Shown: positions 1 through 6,679 of the stretch, in pieces
Position numbering within the stretch: the first letter of the stretch is position 1
Layout: every line of letters starts with the position of its first letter
NCBI GenBank assembly: GCA_964463485.1
Contig: CAYXDO010000259.1
Span: forward strand, 1-9,247
Source of the DNA: CAYXDO01 sp964463485
GTDB lineage: Bacteria > Myxococcota > Kuafuiibacteriia > Kuafuiibacteriales > Kuafuiibacteriaceae
Direction: 5' to 3'
Length of the DNA: 9,247 nt
Translations under genes and position numbers: made by a program
Notes under the pieces: generated by a model
The model's input: the letters and a program-made list of their open reading frames with translations, nothing else
Databases searched by the model: none
Told to the model about the DNA's origin: nothing

Positions 1-108
1 CCGGTGACGGACTCGGGCCTGGTGACGGACTCGGGCCCGGTGACGGACTCGGGCCCGGTGACGGACTCGGGCCCGGTGACGGAGACCCGGCGACGGACTC
101 AAGCTCGG
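1..108. repeat. 18-bp tandem repeat at the left edge
   Basis: Four near-identical 18-bp units lie at 1-18, 19-36, 37-54 and 55-72, with consensus CCGGTGACGGACTCGGGC. The second unit has one C-to-T change. A fifth unit (73-90) keeps only its first 11 bases, and a sixth (91-108) keeps a core of about nine. The period is a multiple of three, so each open frame gives a six-residue peptide repeat: Pro-Val-Thr-Asp-Ser-Gly or Gly-Asp-Gly-Leu-Gly-Pro on the plus strand, and Pro-Ser-Pro-Ser-Pro-Gly on the minus strand. The array probably continues to the left of the window. It may be a coding low-complexity linker or an intergenic minisatellite; the window alone does not decide. Confidence 0.9.
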
Positions 109-400
109 CCACCGACTTGGTTATCGGTCACGGGCCGATTCGAGCAGAGACTCAGATGCACGCACGGATTCAGACCGCCGCGAAGCGGCTTCGTTCAACC
201 TCAGGACTGTGAGTCGCCGCGCAAACATTTTCCTGGAAGGTGTTGGGTTCGCTTGTGTTCCGCCGTCGTCGGGCAGGATTTTCCGCGTCCGACCTCCAGC
301 CTAAAGTCTATGGTCTACGGTCTGCGCGGCCCGTTTCAAGTCGATGCTTTGGGTGCGGCCACCGGCCGCGCTGTGTATTCTGTGGTTTCTCCGGTGAGTG
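109..400. other. Gene-poor spacer between the repeat and transketolase
   Basis: I see no secure gene here. A plus-strand frame open from the left edge (base 3) stops with TGA at 210-212. It could be the C-terminus of a gene lying mostly outside the window. A minus-strand frame with a possible GTG at 110-112 runs leftwards through the repeat as a Pro/Ser-rich stretch. Neither has supporting homology that I recognise, and no Shine-Dalgarno site precedes the GTG. A short hairpin, GCCGC-GAA-GCGGC, lies at 177-189, and a stronger one at 353-371 just past the transketolase stop. I found no tRNA-like cloverleaf. Confidence 0.5.
353..371 (-). terminator. GC-rich hairpin downstream of transketolase
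   Basis: A perfect inverted repeat, GCGGCC-ACC-GGCCGC (355-369), lies about 30 nt past the transketolase stop on its 3' side. The outer pair G353/C371 can extend it. The stem is strong, but no T-run follows on the minus strand. It is therefore not a classical intrinsic terminator; it could stabilise the 3' end or act with Rho. Assignment as a terminator is inferred from position. Confidence 0.35.
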
Positions 401-2386
401 CTAGCTGCGGGGCATTTCGTTTCGGATCTTCGCGGCGATGGCTTCCGGCGTCATCCCGTAGTGCTCCTTGAGTACCTCCCACGGCGCGCTTTCGCCGAAG
501 GTGTCGACGCCGAAGGCGAGACCGTCGGAGCCGATGAGTCCGCGCCACGGCTCGGTTCGCCCGAGCTCGATGGAGACCCTTCGTACGCCTTTGGGCAGGA
601 CGGACTCACGGTAGGTTACGTCCTGTTCGAGGAAGGTGCTGAGGGAGGGCATCGAGACGACGCGGGCGCGCAGGCCGACCAGGGCTGCGGCGGCTTGCGC
701 CAAGTGAGCTTCGGTACCGGTTCCGATCAGGACGAGCTCCGGGTTGGGCAGGTCGCTGACGACGTACCCTCCGCGCAGGATGATTCGTGGGTCGAAGTCG
801 GCGGGTCGTTTGAGGGGCGGGACGGACTGCCGAGAGAACACCAAGGCTCGACCTTTGGGGGGTCCGAGGTGGAGCGCGAACATCCAAGCGACGGCGGTCT
901 CGAGGCCGTCGGCGGGGCGCCACACGTCGTACCCTGGAATCAGTCGGAGCGCGCCGAGGTGTTCGATGGGTTGGTGAGTAGGCCCGTCTTCTCCGAGGCC
1001 TACGGAGTCGTGGGTGAAGACGGTGGTGGCGCGGATCTTCATCAGCGCCTGGAGCCTCAGGGCCGGGCGCATATAGTCGCTGAAGGTGAGGAAGGTGGAG
1101 CCGAAGGGTACGAACAATCCGGACAAGCGGAGGCCGCTGGTGATCGAACCCATCGCGTGCTCGCGGACGCCGAACGGGATGTTGCGAGCGGCGAAGTCAC
1201 CTTTTTTCACGAGGCGCCCGTCTTTGATGTTGGACTTGCAGGAGACGGCGAGGTCGGCGGACCCACCGATCAGGGCGGGCATCTCTTTGGCCAAGGCGTC
1301 GATGGCCTGGTTCGACAGGGCACGGGTGGCGGCGTCCTTGGGGCTCATGGCCGCGAGCACGCGCTCGAAAGCTCCGTCGGGGAGGGTCGGGTCGAGGTGC
1401 GCATCGAGCGTGGCCGCGAGGGTGGGGTGGTGAGCTCGCCAGTCATGCAGGTCTTGGCGCCACTTGGCGTGGGCCGCTTGGCCGCGGGCGGCGGCTTGTT
1501 GGAAGAGGGTGCGGACCGCGTCGGGGACTTCGAAGGGCGGGAGGGTCCAGCCGAGCTTGGCCTTAGTCTTTTTTCCTTCTTCCTCCCCGAGAGGCTCCCC
1601 GTGGACTTTCGAAGTGTCTTGCCGGCTGCTTCCGAAGCCGATGTGAGTTTTGGCGAGAATCAGGGTCGGGCGGTCGTGTTCGGCGCGACCTTCGTGGAGG
1701 GCTCGTCGGATCTGGGCAGGGTCGTGTCCGTCGATCTGCAGAGTATGCCAACCGTACGCGTTGAATCTCTTTTCGGTGTCTTCGCCGAAGGTGATTTCGG
1801 TTTTTCCGTCGATGGTGATTTGGTTGTCGTCGTAGACGGCGACGAGCTCGCCGAGCCCGAGGTGTCCGGCGAAGGATGCGGCCTCGCTGCTGACGCCCTC
1901 CATGAGACACCCATCGCCGCAGAAGACGAAGACGTTGTGATCGAAGGGCTCGAAGCCTTGGCCGCCGAAGCGGGCTCGCGCCATGCGAGCGGCGAGGGCC
2001 ATACCGACCGCGTTGGCGAAGCCTTGGCCGAGGGGGCCGGTGGTGGTCTCCACGCCGGAGGTGAGTCCGTACTCAGGGTGGCCGGGGGTCTTGGAGCCGA
2101 GTTGGCGGAAGCGCTTCAGCTCGTCCATGGGCAAGTCATAGCCGGCGAGGTGGAGCAGTCCATACAGCAACATCGACGCGTGTCCATTCGAGAGAACGAA
2201 CCGATCGCGATTGGGCCAGGCTGGGTCGGTAGGGTCGAACCGCATGAACTCGGTGAAGAGTACGGCGGCGATGTTGGCCATGCCAAGCGGGGCGCCGGGG
2301 TGCCCGCTATCAGCCTTGTTCACCGCATCGATCGCGAGGGCTCGGAGGGTGTTGGCGGCCAGTTCGTGGAGCGCAGCTTCGGTCAT
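401..2386 (-). CDS. tkt: Transketolase
   Basis: This enzyme transfers two-carbon ketol units between sugar phosphates in the non-oxidative pentose phosphate pathway, using thiamine diphosphate and a divalent metal in the cytoplasm. The 661 residues match the usual length of about 660. The N-terminal pyrophosphate-binding domain shows SGHPGAP (27-33), SNGHA (66-70), PGHPE (101-105) and the ThDP/metal motif GDGCLMEG (157-164) with DDN at 186-188. The pyrimidine domain has GSADLA (375-380) and the catalytic Glu in REHAM (E409). It also has GEDGPTHQP (465-473), whose His471 corresponds to E. coli His473. The C-terminal transketolase domain follows, with GTGTEA at 555-560. The ATG at 2386 is preceded by GGGAAG with a 10-nt gap. 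It is transcribed divergently from the acetyltransferase. All expected active-site motifs are present, so it should be functional. Confidence 0.97.
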   Translation of the reverse strand: MTEAALHELAANTLRALAIDAVNKADSGHPGAPLGMANIAAVLFTEFMRFDPTDPAWPNRDRFVLSNGHASMLLYGLLHLAGYDLPMDELKRFRQLGSKTPGHPEYGLTSGVETTTGPLGQGFANAVGMALAARMARARFGGQGFEPFDHNVFVFCGDGCLMEGVSSEAASFAGHLGLGELVAVYDDNQITIDGKTEITFGEDTEKRFNAYGWHTLQIDGHDPAQIRRALHEGRAEHDRPTLILAKTHIGFGSSRQDTSKVHGEPLGEEEGKKTKAKLGWTLPPFEVPDAVRTLFQQAAARGQAAHAKWRQDLHDWRAHHPTLAATLDAHLDPTLPDGAFERVLAAMSPKDAATRALSNQAIDALAKEMPALIGGSADLAVSCKSNIKDGRLVKKGDFAARNIPFGVREHAMGSITSGLRLSGLFVPFGSTFLTFSDYMRPALRLQALMKIRATTVFTHDSVGLGEDGPTHQPIEHLGALRLIPGYDVWRPADGLETAVAWMFALHLGPPKGRALVFSRQSVPPLKRPADFDPRIILRGGYVVSDLPNPELVLIGTGTEAHLAQAAAALVGLRARVVSMPSLSTFLEQDVTYRESVLPKGVRRVSIELGRTEPWRGLIGSDGLAFGVDTFGESAPWEVLKEHYGMTPEAIAAKIRNEMPRS

Positions 2387-2399
2387 GCGCTCGTGTCTT

Positions 2400-2412
2400 C
2401 CCAGAGACTGGG
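2400..2412 (-). promoter_or_regulatory. Hairpin overlapping the transketolase ribosome binding site
   Basis: CCCAG-AGA-CTGGG is a perfect 5-bp inverted repeat. On the transketolase mRNA its 3' arm ends in the GGG that begins the likely Shine-Dalgarno GGGAAG (complement of 2397-2402). Folding would partly cover that site. A role in tuning translation is inference; the stem is short and could be chance. Confidence 0.3.
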
Positions 2413-2420
2413 CCCGAATT

Positions 2421-2432
2421 CAACCCGGGTTG
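2421..2432. promoter_or_regulatory. Palindrome in the divergent tkt / acetyltransferase spacer
   Basis: CAACCCGGGTTG is a perfect 12-bp palindrome, roughly centred in the 78-bp spacer between two divergent start codons. That is where a shared operator or overlapping promoters would lie. A weak sigma-70-like pair on the plus strand, TTGTGC (2430-2435) and CATGAT (2453-2458) with a 17-nt spacer, would place transcription start close to the acetyltransferase ATG. The operator role is inferred only from symmetry and position. Confidence 0.3.
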
Positions 2433-2464
2433 TGCAATTGGCGTCTCGGCGTCATGATCGGGCC

Positions 2465-2929
2465 ATGCCCCTCGAGCTGGGTCCTGCGGAGTTGTCCGAA
2501 GCGGCGGAGATCGCGCACATGTCGCGAGATTTCGTGGAGCACGGGTTGGCTTGGCGTTATCGGCCGGACGCCGTGCTGCGCTTGATTCGAGCGCGCGATG
2601 TGGAGGTCGTGGCGGCGCGGGAGGACGGCCAGGTGCTCGGCTTCGGGATCATGCGGTATGAAGACGAGTCCGCTCACCTCTTGCTGTTCGCGGTTCGTGA
2701 AGATCGGCGGCGTGCGGGTATTGGCCGTTCGTTGATGGAGTGGCTGCTTCGCATGGCCGAGACGGCCGGGATTCAGCGGATTCACGTGGAAGTCCGAAGC
2801 TCCAACGGCGCGGCGCGAGCGTTTTATCGGGCGTTTGGGTTTCGCGAGGTGGCGCTGGTTCGCGGCTACTACCAGGGCCGCGAAAGCGCCGTCCGGGCGC
2901 TGCTGACGCTTTGGAACGACCCCTCCTAA
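2465..2929 (+). CDS. GNAT-family N-acetyltransferase, RimI-like
   Basis: This 154-residue protein fits a single GNAT domain, which transfers acetyl from acetyl-CoA to an amine. The acetyl-CoA pyrophosphate-binding motif A is clear as RRAGIG (82-87, R-x-x-G-x-G), following the strand HLLLFAV (71-77). Motif B is visible as NGAARAFYRAFGF (114-126). The C-terminal RGYYQG (133-138) resembles the RimI group, which acetylates protein N-termini. However, the substrate cannot be fixed from sequence, so no gene symbol is given. The ATG at 2465 starts the domain directly, but no good Shine-Dalgarno site precedes it. In-frame codons upstream overlap the transketolase promoter region and look non-coding. 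It ends 42 nt before gyrA and could share its transcript. An unusually long open frame continues upstream on the same strand; it is the antisense shadow of transketolase. Confidence 0.88.
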   Translation: MPLELGPAELSEAAEIAHMSRDFVEHGLAWRYRPDAVLRLIRARDVEVVAAREDGQVLGFGIMRYEDESAHLLLFAVREDRRRAGIGRSLMEWLLRMAETAGIQRIHVEVRSSNGAARAFYRAFGFREVALVRGYYQGRESAVRALLTLWNDPS

Positions 2930-2971
2930 TCGCTTGGCCCCACTCTCCGGTCGCGCTAAGCGTCCCCGCGC

Positions 2972-5737
2972 ATGACACAGCCCGACGCCGCCGCGCCTCC
3001 TCCCGGCGAGCCCCCTTCTCCGCCTTCCGAGCCTCCCCGCGAGGAGCGCCGGCCCGTCGCGATCGAAGACGAGATGCGCACTTCGTATCTCGACTACGCC
3101 ATGAGCGTGATCGTGGGTCGCGCGCTCCCCGATGTGCGCGACGGACTCAAGCCTGTGCATCGCCGGATTCTCCACGCGATGAACGAGCTCGGGAGCCAGT
3201 TCAACAAGCCCTTCAAGAAGTCCGCCCGCACCGTCGGCGACGTCATCGGCAAGTATCACCCGCACGGAGACTCCGCGGTTTACGAGGCGCTCGTCCGCAT
3301 GGCTCAAGAGTTCTCGATGCGCGAGCCGCTGATCGACGGCCAAGGCAACTTCGGATCGATCGACGGCGATCCGCCCGCGGCCATGCGCTACACGGAGGCG
3401 CGCCTCACTCGCCTCGCGGGTGAGCTCCTCCAGGATCTGGACAAGGACACGGTCGCCTTCGGGCCGAACTTCGACGAGAGCCTCTCCGAGCCGCTCGTCT
3501 TGCCCGCGAAGTTTCCGAATCTTCTCGTCAACGGTTCTCAAGGGATCGCGGTCGGCATGGCGACGAGCATTCCGCCGCACAACTTGAAGGAAGTCATCGA
3601 CGCGACGATCGCGTTCGCGCTGAACCCGTCGATCACGCTCGACGAGCTTCTGAAGATCATGCCTGGCCCAGACTTTCCGACCGGCGGAATCATCCACGGG
3701 CGTGACGGGATCAAGCGAGCTTACGCCACCGGGCGAGGCGGGTTGAAGGTTCGCGCGGTCGCCGAGATCGAGCCGAAATCGCGCGGCGGCGAGCAAATCG
3801 TCATCACGGAGCTCCCGTACCAGGTCAACAAGGCGAAGCTGATCATTCACATCGCGGATCTGGTTCGCGAGAAAGTGGTCGAAGGGATCTCGGACGTTCG
3901 TGACGAGTCGGATCGCGACGGCCTTCGCGTCGTGGTGGAGCTCAAGCGAGACGCCAACGCGGCGGTCACGTTGAACCAGCTCTACTCGCACACCGCGATG
4001 GCGCAGACCTTCGGCGTCAACATGCTGGCCATCGATCAAGGCCAGCCGCGGATCTGCGGTTTGACCGACGTGCTCGAGGCTTTCATCGATCATCGCCGCG
4101 AGGTCGTCACTCGCAGGACTTTGTTCGAGCTCACCAAAGCCGAGCGTGAGTTCCACCTTCAAGTCGGCCTCCTGGCTGCGATCGACAACATCGATCGCGT
4201 CATCGAGATCATTCGAGCTGCGGCCGACACCGCGGAAGCGCGCGCAAACTTGGTGGCGGAGCGCTTCCCGCGGCTCGGCAACCTCCAGGCGCTGTTGGAC
4301 GCCAAGGACGAGCAGATCACCAAAGCGTTGGAGCGCGGTTACTTCGAGCTCAGCGTGGAGCAGGCGCAAGCGATCCTCGATCTCCGGCTGAATCGCCTCA
4401 CCGGGCTCGAGCGAGAGAAGCTCGCGGCCCGCGCGCGGGAGCTCGAGATCGAGATGGCGGGGCTACGGGCGATCCTCGACGACGAGAAGCTCCTGTTGAA
4501 GGTCGTCATCGACGAGCTTCGCGAGGTCGGGGAGACCTACGGCAATCCTCGCCGCACGCGGATCGAGGGGGAGCTCGGTGAGTACACCGACGAGGATCTG
4601 ATCGCGGAGGAGGAGATGGTCGTCACCGTCTCCCACGAAGGGTACGTCAAGCGCACTCCGCCGAGTGAGTATCGAGCGCAGCGGCGCGGAGGCAAAGGAG
4701 TCACCGGTGCGGGCACGAAGTCGGAGGACTTCGTCGAGAAGATGTTCGTGGCATCGACTCACGCCTACCTTCTCGCGTTTTCGGATCGCGGGAAGCTCTA
4801 CTGGGTCAAGGTGCACGCGCTGCCGCTCGGAAACCGAACGGCCAAGGGCAAGCCGCTCGTGAACCTCGTGCAGCTCGAGTCCGATGAAAAAGTCTCGGCG
4901 CTGCTCCCGGTGCGAACGTTCACCGACGACACTTACGTGGTCACCGCCACGCGCGACGGCACGGTGAAGAGAACCGCGCTCTCCGAGTACTCACGGCCTC
5001 GCCCCAAAGGGATCATCGGTGTGGGCATCGCCGAGGGCGATCGCTTGGTAGGGGCGCAGCTCGTGAAGGAGGGCGACGACCTTCTGATTTCGACGCGCAA
5101 CGGTGTGGCCATTCGCTTCCCGATCGGCGCGGTGCGACCCATGGGTAGGCCCTCCGTCGGCGTGCGCGGCATCAAGCTCGATCAGGGCGACGCGTGTGTC
5201 GGCATGACGGTGATTCGGGCGGAAGACAAGGCCGAGAATCAGGCCGTATCGGTCGAGCGCGCTTCAGTGCTGACGGTGACCGCGAAGGGTTACGGAAAGA
5301 GGACCGCGGTCGACGAGTACCGCGCGCAGGGGCGCGGCGGTCGCGGCATCATCACGATCAAGACGACCGAACGGAACGGGTCGGTCGTCGGCGTGTTGAT
5401 GGCGAGCGACGAAGACCATGTCATGTTGATCACCGACGGCGGGAAGCTGATTCGCATGCGCGCGCACGACATCCGCGTCATGGGACGCAACACGCAGGGC
5501 GTGCGGTTGGTGCAAGTTTCCGCCGAGGAGAGCGTCCAAGCGCTCACGAGCATCGCCGAGGGAGACGATGACGGCGCCGAGATCAGCGCGCCTGTCGAGA
5601 GCGAGCCGCTCGAGCCCGAGGTCCCGGAGCCTGTGGAGGCCGAGTCCGAGGCTGAGTCGGAGCCCGAGGTGCCGGAGCCTACGGTGCCGGAGCCCGCGGA
5701 GGGCGACGAAGGCGCGGACGAGCCAAGCGACGGCTGA
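2972..5737 (+). CDS. gyrA: DNA gyrase subunit A
   Basis: GyrA is the DNA-breaking and rejoining subunit of the A2B2 gyrase that introduces negative supercoils with ATP. The protein is 921 residues; E. coli GyrA has 875. Residues 1-28 are a Pro/Glu-rich extension. The breakage-reunion domain follows, with the catalytic Tyr140 in AAMRYTE and the quinolone-determining segment around HPHGDSAVYE (96-105). There Ser101 and Glu105 align with E. coli Ser83 and Asp87, i.e. without the usual resistance changes. The C-terminal beta-pinwheel shows six recurring blades. The GyrA-box QRRGGKG at 570-576 separates it from ParC, and a related QGRGGRG occurs in the fifth blade. The final 60 residues are acidic and rich in Pro and Glu. 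The ATG at 2972 lacks a strong Shine-Dalgarno site. The gene follows the acetyltransferase by 42 nt. Confidence 0.97.
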   Translation: MTQPDAAAPPPGEPPSPPSEPPREERRPVAIEDEMRTSYLDYAMSVIVGRALPDVRDGLKPVHRRILHAMNELGSQFNKPFKKSARTVGDVIGKYHPHGDSAVYEALVRMAQEFSMREPLIDGQGNFGSIDGDPPAAMRYTEARLTRLAGELLQDLDKDTVAFGPNFDESLSEPLVLPAKFPNLLVNGSQGIAVGMATSIPPHNLKEVIDATIAFALNPSITLDELLKIMPGPDFPTGGIIHGRDGIKRAYATGRGGLKVRAVAEIEPKSRGGEQIVITELPYQVNKAKLIIHIADLVREKVVEGISDVRDESDRDGLRVVVELKRDANAAVTLNQLYSHTAMAQTFGVNMLAIDQGQPRICGLTDVLEAFIDHRREVVTRRTLFELTKAEREFHLQVGLLAAIDNIDRVIEIIRAAADTAEARANLVAERFPRLGNLQALLDAKDEQITKALERGYFELSVEQAQAILDLRLNRLTGLEREKLAARARELEIEMAGLRAILDDEKLLLKVVIDELREVGETYGNPRRTRIEGELGEYTDEDLIAEEEMVVTVSHEGYVKRTPPSEYRAQRRGGKGVTGAGTKSEDFVEKMFVASTHAYLLAFSDRGKLYWVKVHALPLGNRTAKGKPLVNLVQLESDEKVSALLPVRTFTDDTYVVTATRDGTVKRTALSEYSRPRPKGIIGVGIAEGDRLVGAQLVKEGDDLLISTRNGVAIRFPIGAVRPMGRPSVGVRGIKLDQGDACVGMTVIRAEDKAENQAVSVERASVLTVTAKGYGKRTAVDEYRAQGRGGRGIITIKTTERNGSVVGVLMASDEDHVMLITDGGKLIRMRAHDIRVMGRNTQGVRLVQVSAEESVQALTSIAEGDDDGAEISAPVESEPLEPEVPEPVEAESEAESEPEVPEPTVPEPAEGDEGADEPSDG
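5612..5680 (+). repeat. Direct repeat in the acidic gyrA tail
   Basis: Two 21-bp copies at 5612-5632 and 5660-5680 differ at one base, and both encode Glu-Pro-Glu-Val-Pro-Glu-Pro. They are spaced 48 bp apart, an in-frame distance. A shorter third version encoding Val-Pro-Glu-Pro follows immediately. This suggests growth of the acidic tail by in-frame duplication. Confidence 0.7.
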
Positions 5738-5779
5738 GTCTGGGCGGCTTTGGAGAGCGTGGCTGTAGCCGAAGGCGGG

Positions 5780-5831
5780 CACTCCTGAGGCCTGCGGAGG
5801 TGAGATGCCGAACCACGTGAGGCTCGAGTGA
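5780..5831 (+). promoter_or_regulatory. Strong ribosome binding site with an 8-codon leader ORF
   Basis: GGAGGTGA at 5796-5803 is a full match to the 16S anti-Shine-Dalgarno. It sits directly before ATG at 5805, which reads Met-Pro-Asn-His-Val-Arg-Leu-Glu and stops with TGA at 5829-5831. That stop overlaps the GTG start (5828) of the next gene in a different frame, the arrangement expected for translational coupling. Bases 5780-5785 (CACTCC) can pair with GGAGGTG at 5796-5802 around one bulged G, which would mask the site. The downstream gene also has its own GAGG at 5819-5822. Whether the mini-ORF is translated is inferred. Confidence 0.4.
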
Positions 5832-6589
5832 GTCGTTTCTTCGTGCTCGACGTGCCCGAGGACGAGCTCATCGCTTCGGTGGCCGAGGAGGGTGCGTTCA
5901 CCGACGCCGACTTGGACGCGCTCGAGCTCGCCCTGGATCGCGAGGTCGATCCAGCTCTCGTGACCTCCTTGGCGCTCAAGCTAGCGCGGGCGGGCCGGGC
6001 CATCTCCTCGGGAGCGCTTGCGGACGCGCGACGCCGGCTGTTGAAGGAAGGTCGCTCGACCGAGGCGGAGGTGGTGGAGCTTGCGGAGAGTCTGCTTTTG
6101 GGCTCGCCGAGCTTGAAGAGGGCGGAATCCGGTTACGTCCTGTCGCGGCCAAATCGAGAGCCGTTGTTCGTCGAGGATCCCGTGGCCGCCTATTGGCACC
6201 GACGCATGCGGCTCGGGCCACCCATTCGGCGCGATCCGGGCTCGGCGCCGTTCGTGTTGGAGGGTCCTGGGATCGTCGAGCGCGCAGCTCAGTTGCTCGG
6301 GCGTGGAGATATAATCGCCATCGGATTCTTGCCGGAGGGTTTGATCAAGCGGATCGCGCCTCCTTCGCTCTACTTACATGCCTCCGGCTTCGCGCGCACG
6401 CCGAGCTTCGCGTCGGGCGTCCGCTGGTCGGAGCTCGCGTCGGTCGGGCGTATAGGAGCCGACGGCCCCATTGCTTACGTGCAGAAGGGATCGGAGCCCA
6501 TACAGCTCCCGCGGCGTCCGCGAGTGCCGGTCGCCGAGTTGCTCTCGATCATCGAGCGAGCCTTCGGTCGAGCGGTGACTTCGAGGTAG
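5828..6589 (+). CDS. Protein of unknown function, helical N-half and PH-like C-half
   Basis: I do not recognise this 253-residue protein. It has no signal peptide or membrane segment, so it is probably cytoplasmic. Residues 1-95 look helical and acidic, with charged amphipathic stretches (for example 26-38 and 62-75). Residues 160-250 look strand-rich and end in a helix (235-248). The pattern around LYLHASGFAR (181-190) and VRWSELASVG (198-207) resembles a bacterial PH-like fold, in which a strand pair is followed by a Trp-Ser-Glu-Leu turn and a last helix. That is a fold guess only. The GTG at 5828 is the first possible start after an in-frame TGA at 5801-5803, and it has GAGG 5 nt upstream. 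It lies 90 nt after gyrA on the same strand and may be co-transcribed. Codon usage resembles that of its neighbours. Confidence 0.8.
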   Translation: MSRFFVLDVPEDELIASVAEEGAFTDADLDALELALDREVDPALVTSLALKLARAGRAISSGALADARRRLLKEGRSTEAEVVELAESLLLGSPSLKRAESGYVLSRPNREPLFVEDPVAAYWHRRMRLGPPIRRDPGSAPFVLEGPGIVERAAQLLGRGDIIAIGFLPEGLIKRIAPPSLYLHASGFARTPSFASGVRWSELASVGRIGADGPIAYVQKGSEPIQLPRRPRVPVAELLSIIERAFGRAVTSR

Positions 6590-6604
6590 GACCGCGTCTC
6601 ACTC

Positions 6605-6649
6605 GTTGGCCCACCAACAGAACGGATTCGTACGAATGGTGCTTTTTTT
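6605..6649 (+). terminator. Two small hairpins followed by a T7 run
   Basis: GTTGG-CCCA-CCAAC (6605-6618) is followed by the perfect palindrome ATTCGTACGAAT (6626-6637). CACCA (6612-6616) can also pair with TGGTG (6637-6641). One base later seven T residues occupy 6643-6649, striking in such GC-rich DNA. Structure plus T-run fits an intrinsic terminator for the upstream gene. The stems are shorter and less GC-rich than usual. The palindrome could instead be an operator for the gene starting at 6680. Confidence 0.45.
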
Positions 6650-6679
6650 CGCGCGCGGAATTGGGTAAGGACCTCGGCG

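Noticed and set aside
1..108. CRISPR array
   Set aside because: The units are contiguous 18-mers with no unique spacers between them.
398..2464. Very long plus-strand open frame running into the acetyltransferase
   Set aside because: It is antisense to a complete transketolase with all catalytic motifs. The translation is a Gly/Glu/Val-rich shadow with no domain, as often arises opposite high-GC codons. Only the part from 2465 is a real gene.
2420..4369. Minus-strand open frame of about 650 codons opposite the acetyltransferase and gyrA
   Set aside because: Its translation is Arg/Asp/Leu/Val-rich without recognisable motifs, and it lies over unambiguous gyrA coding sequence on the other strand.
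6310..6315. Exact TATAAT as an internal promoter
   Set aside because: It sits inside a coding gene, encoded by Asp-Ile-Ile codons. The nearest TTG-type -35 (6293-6298) is only 11 nt away, so spacing is wrong.
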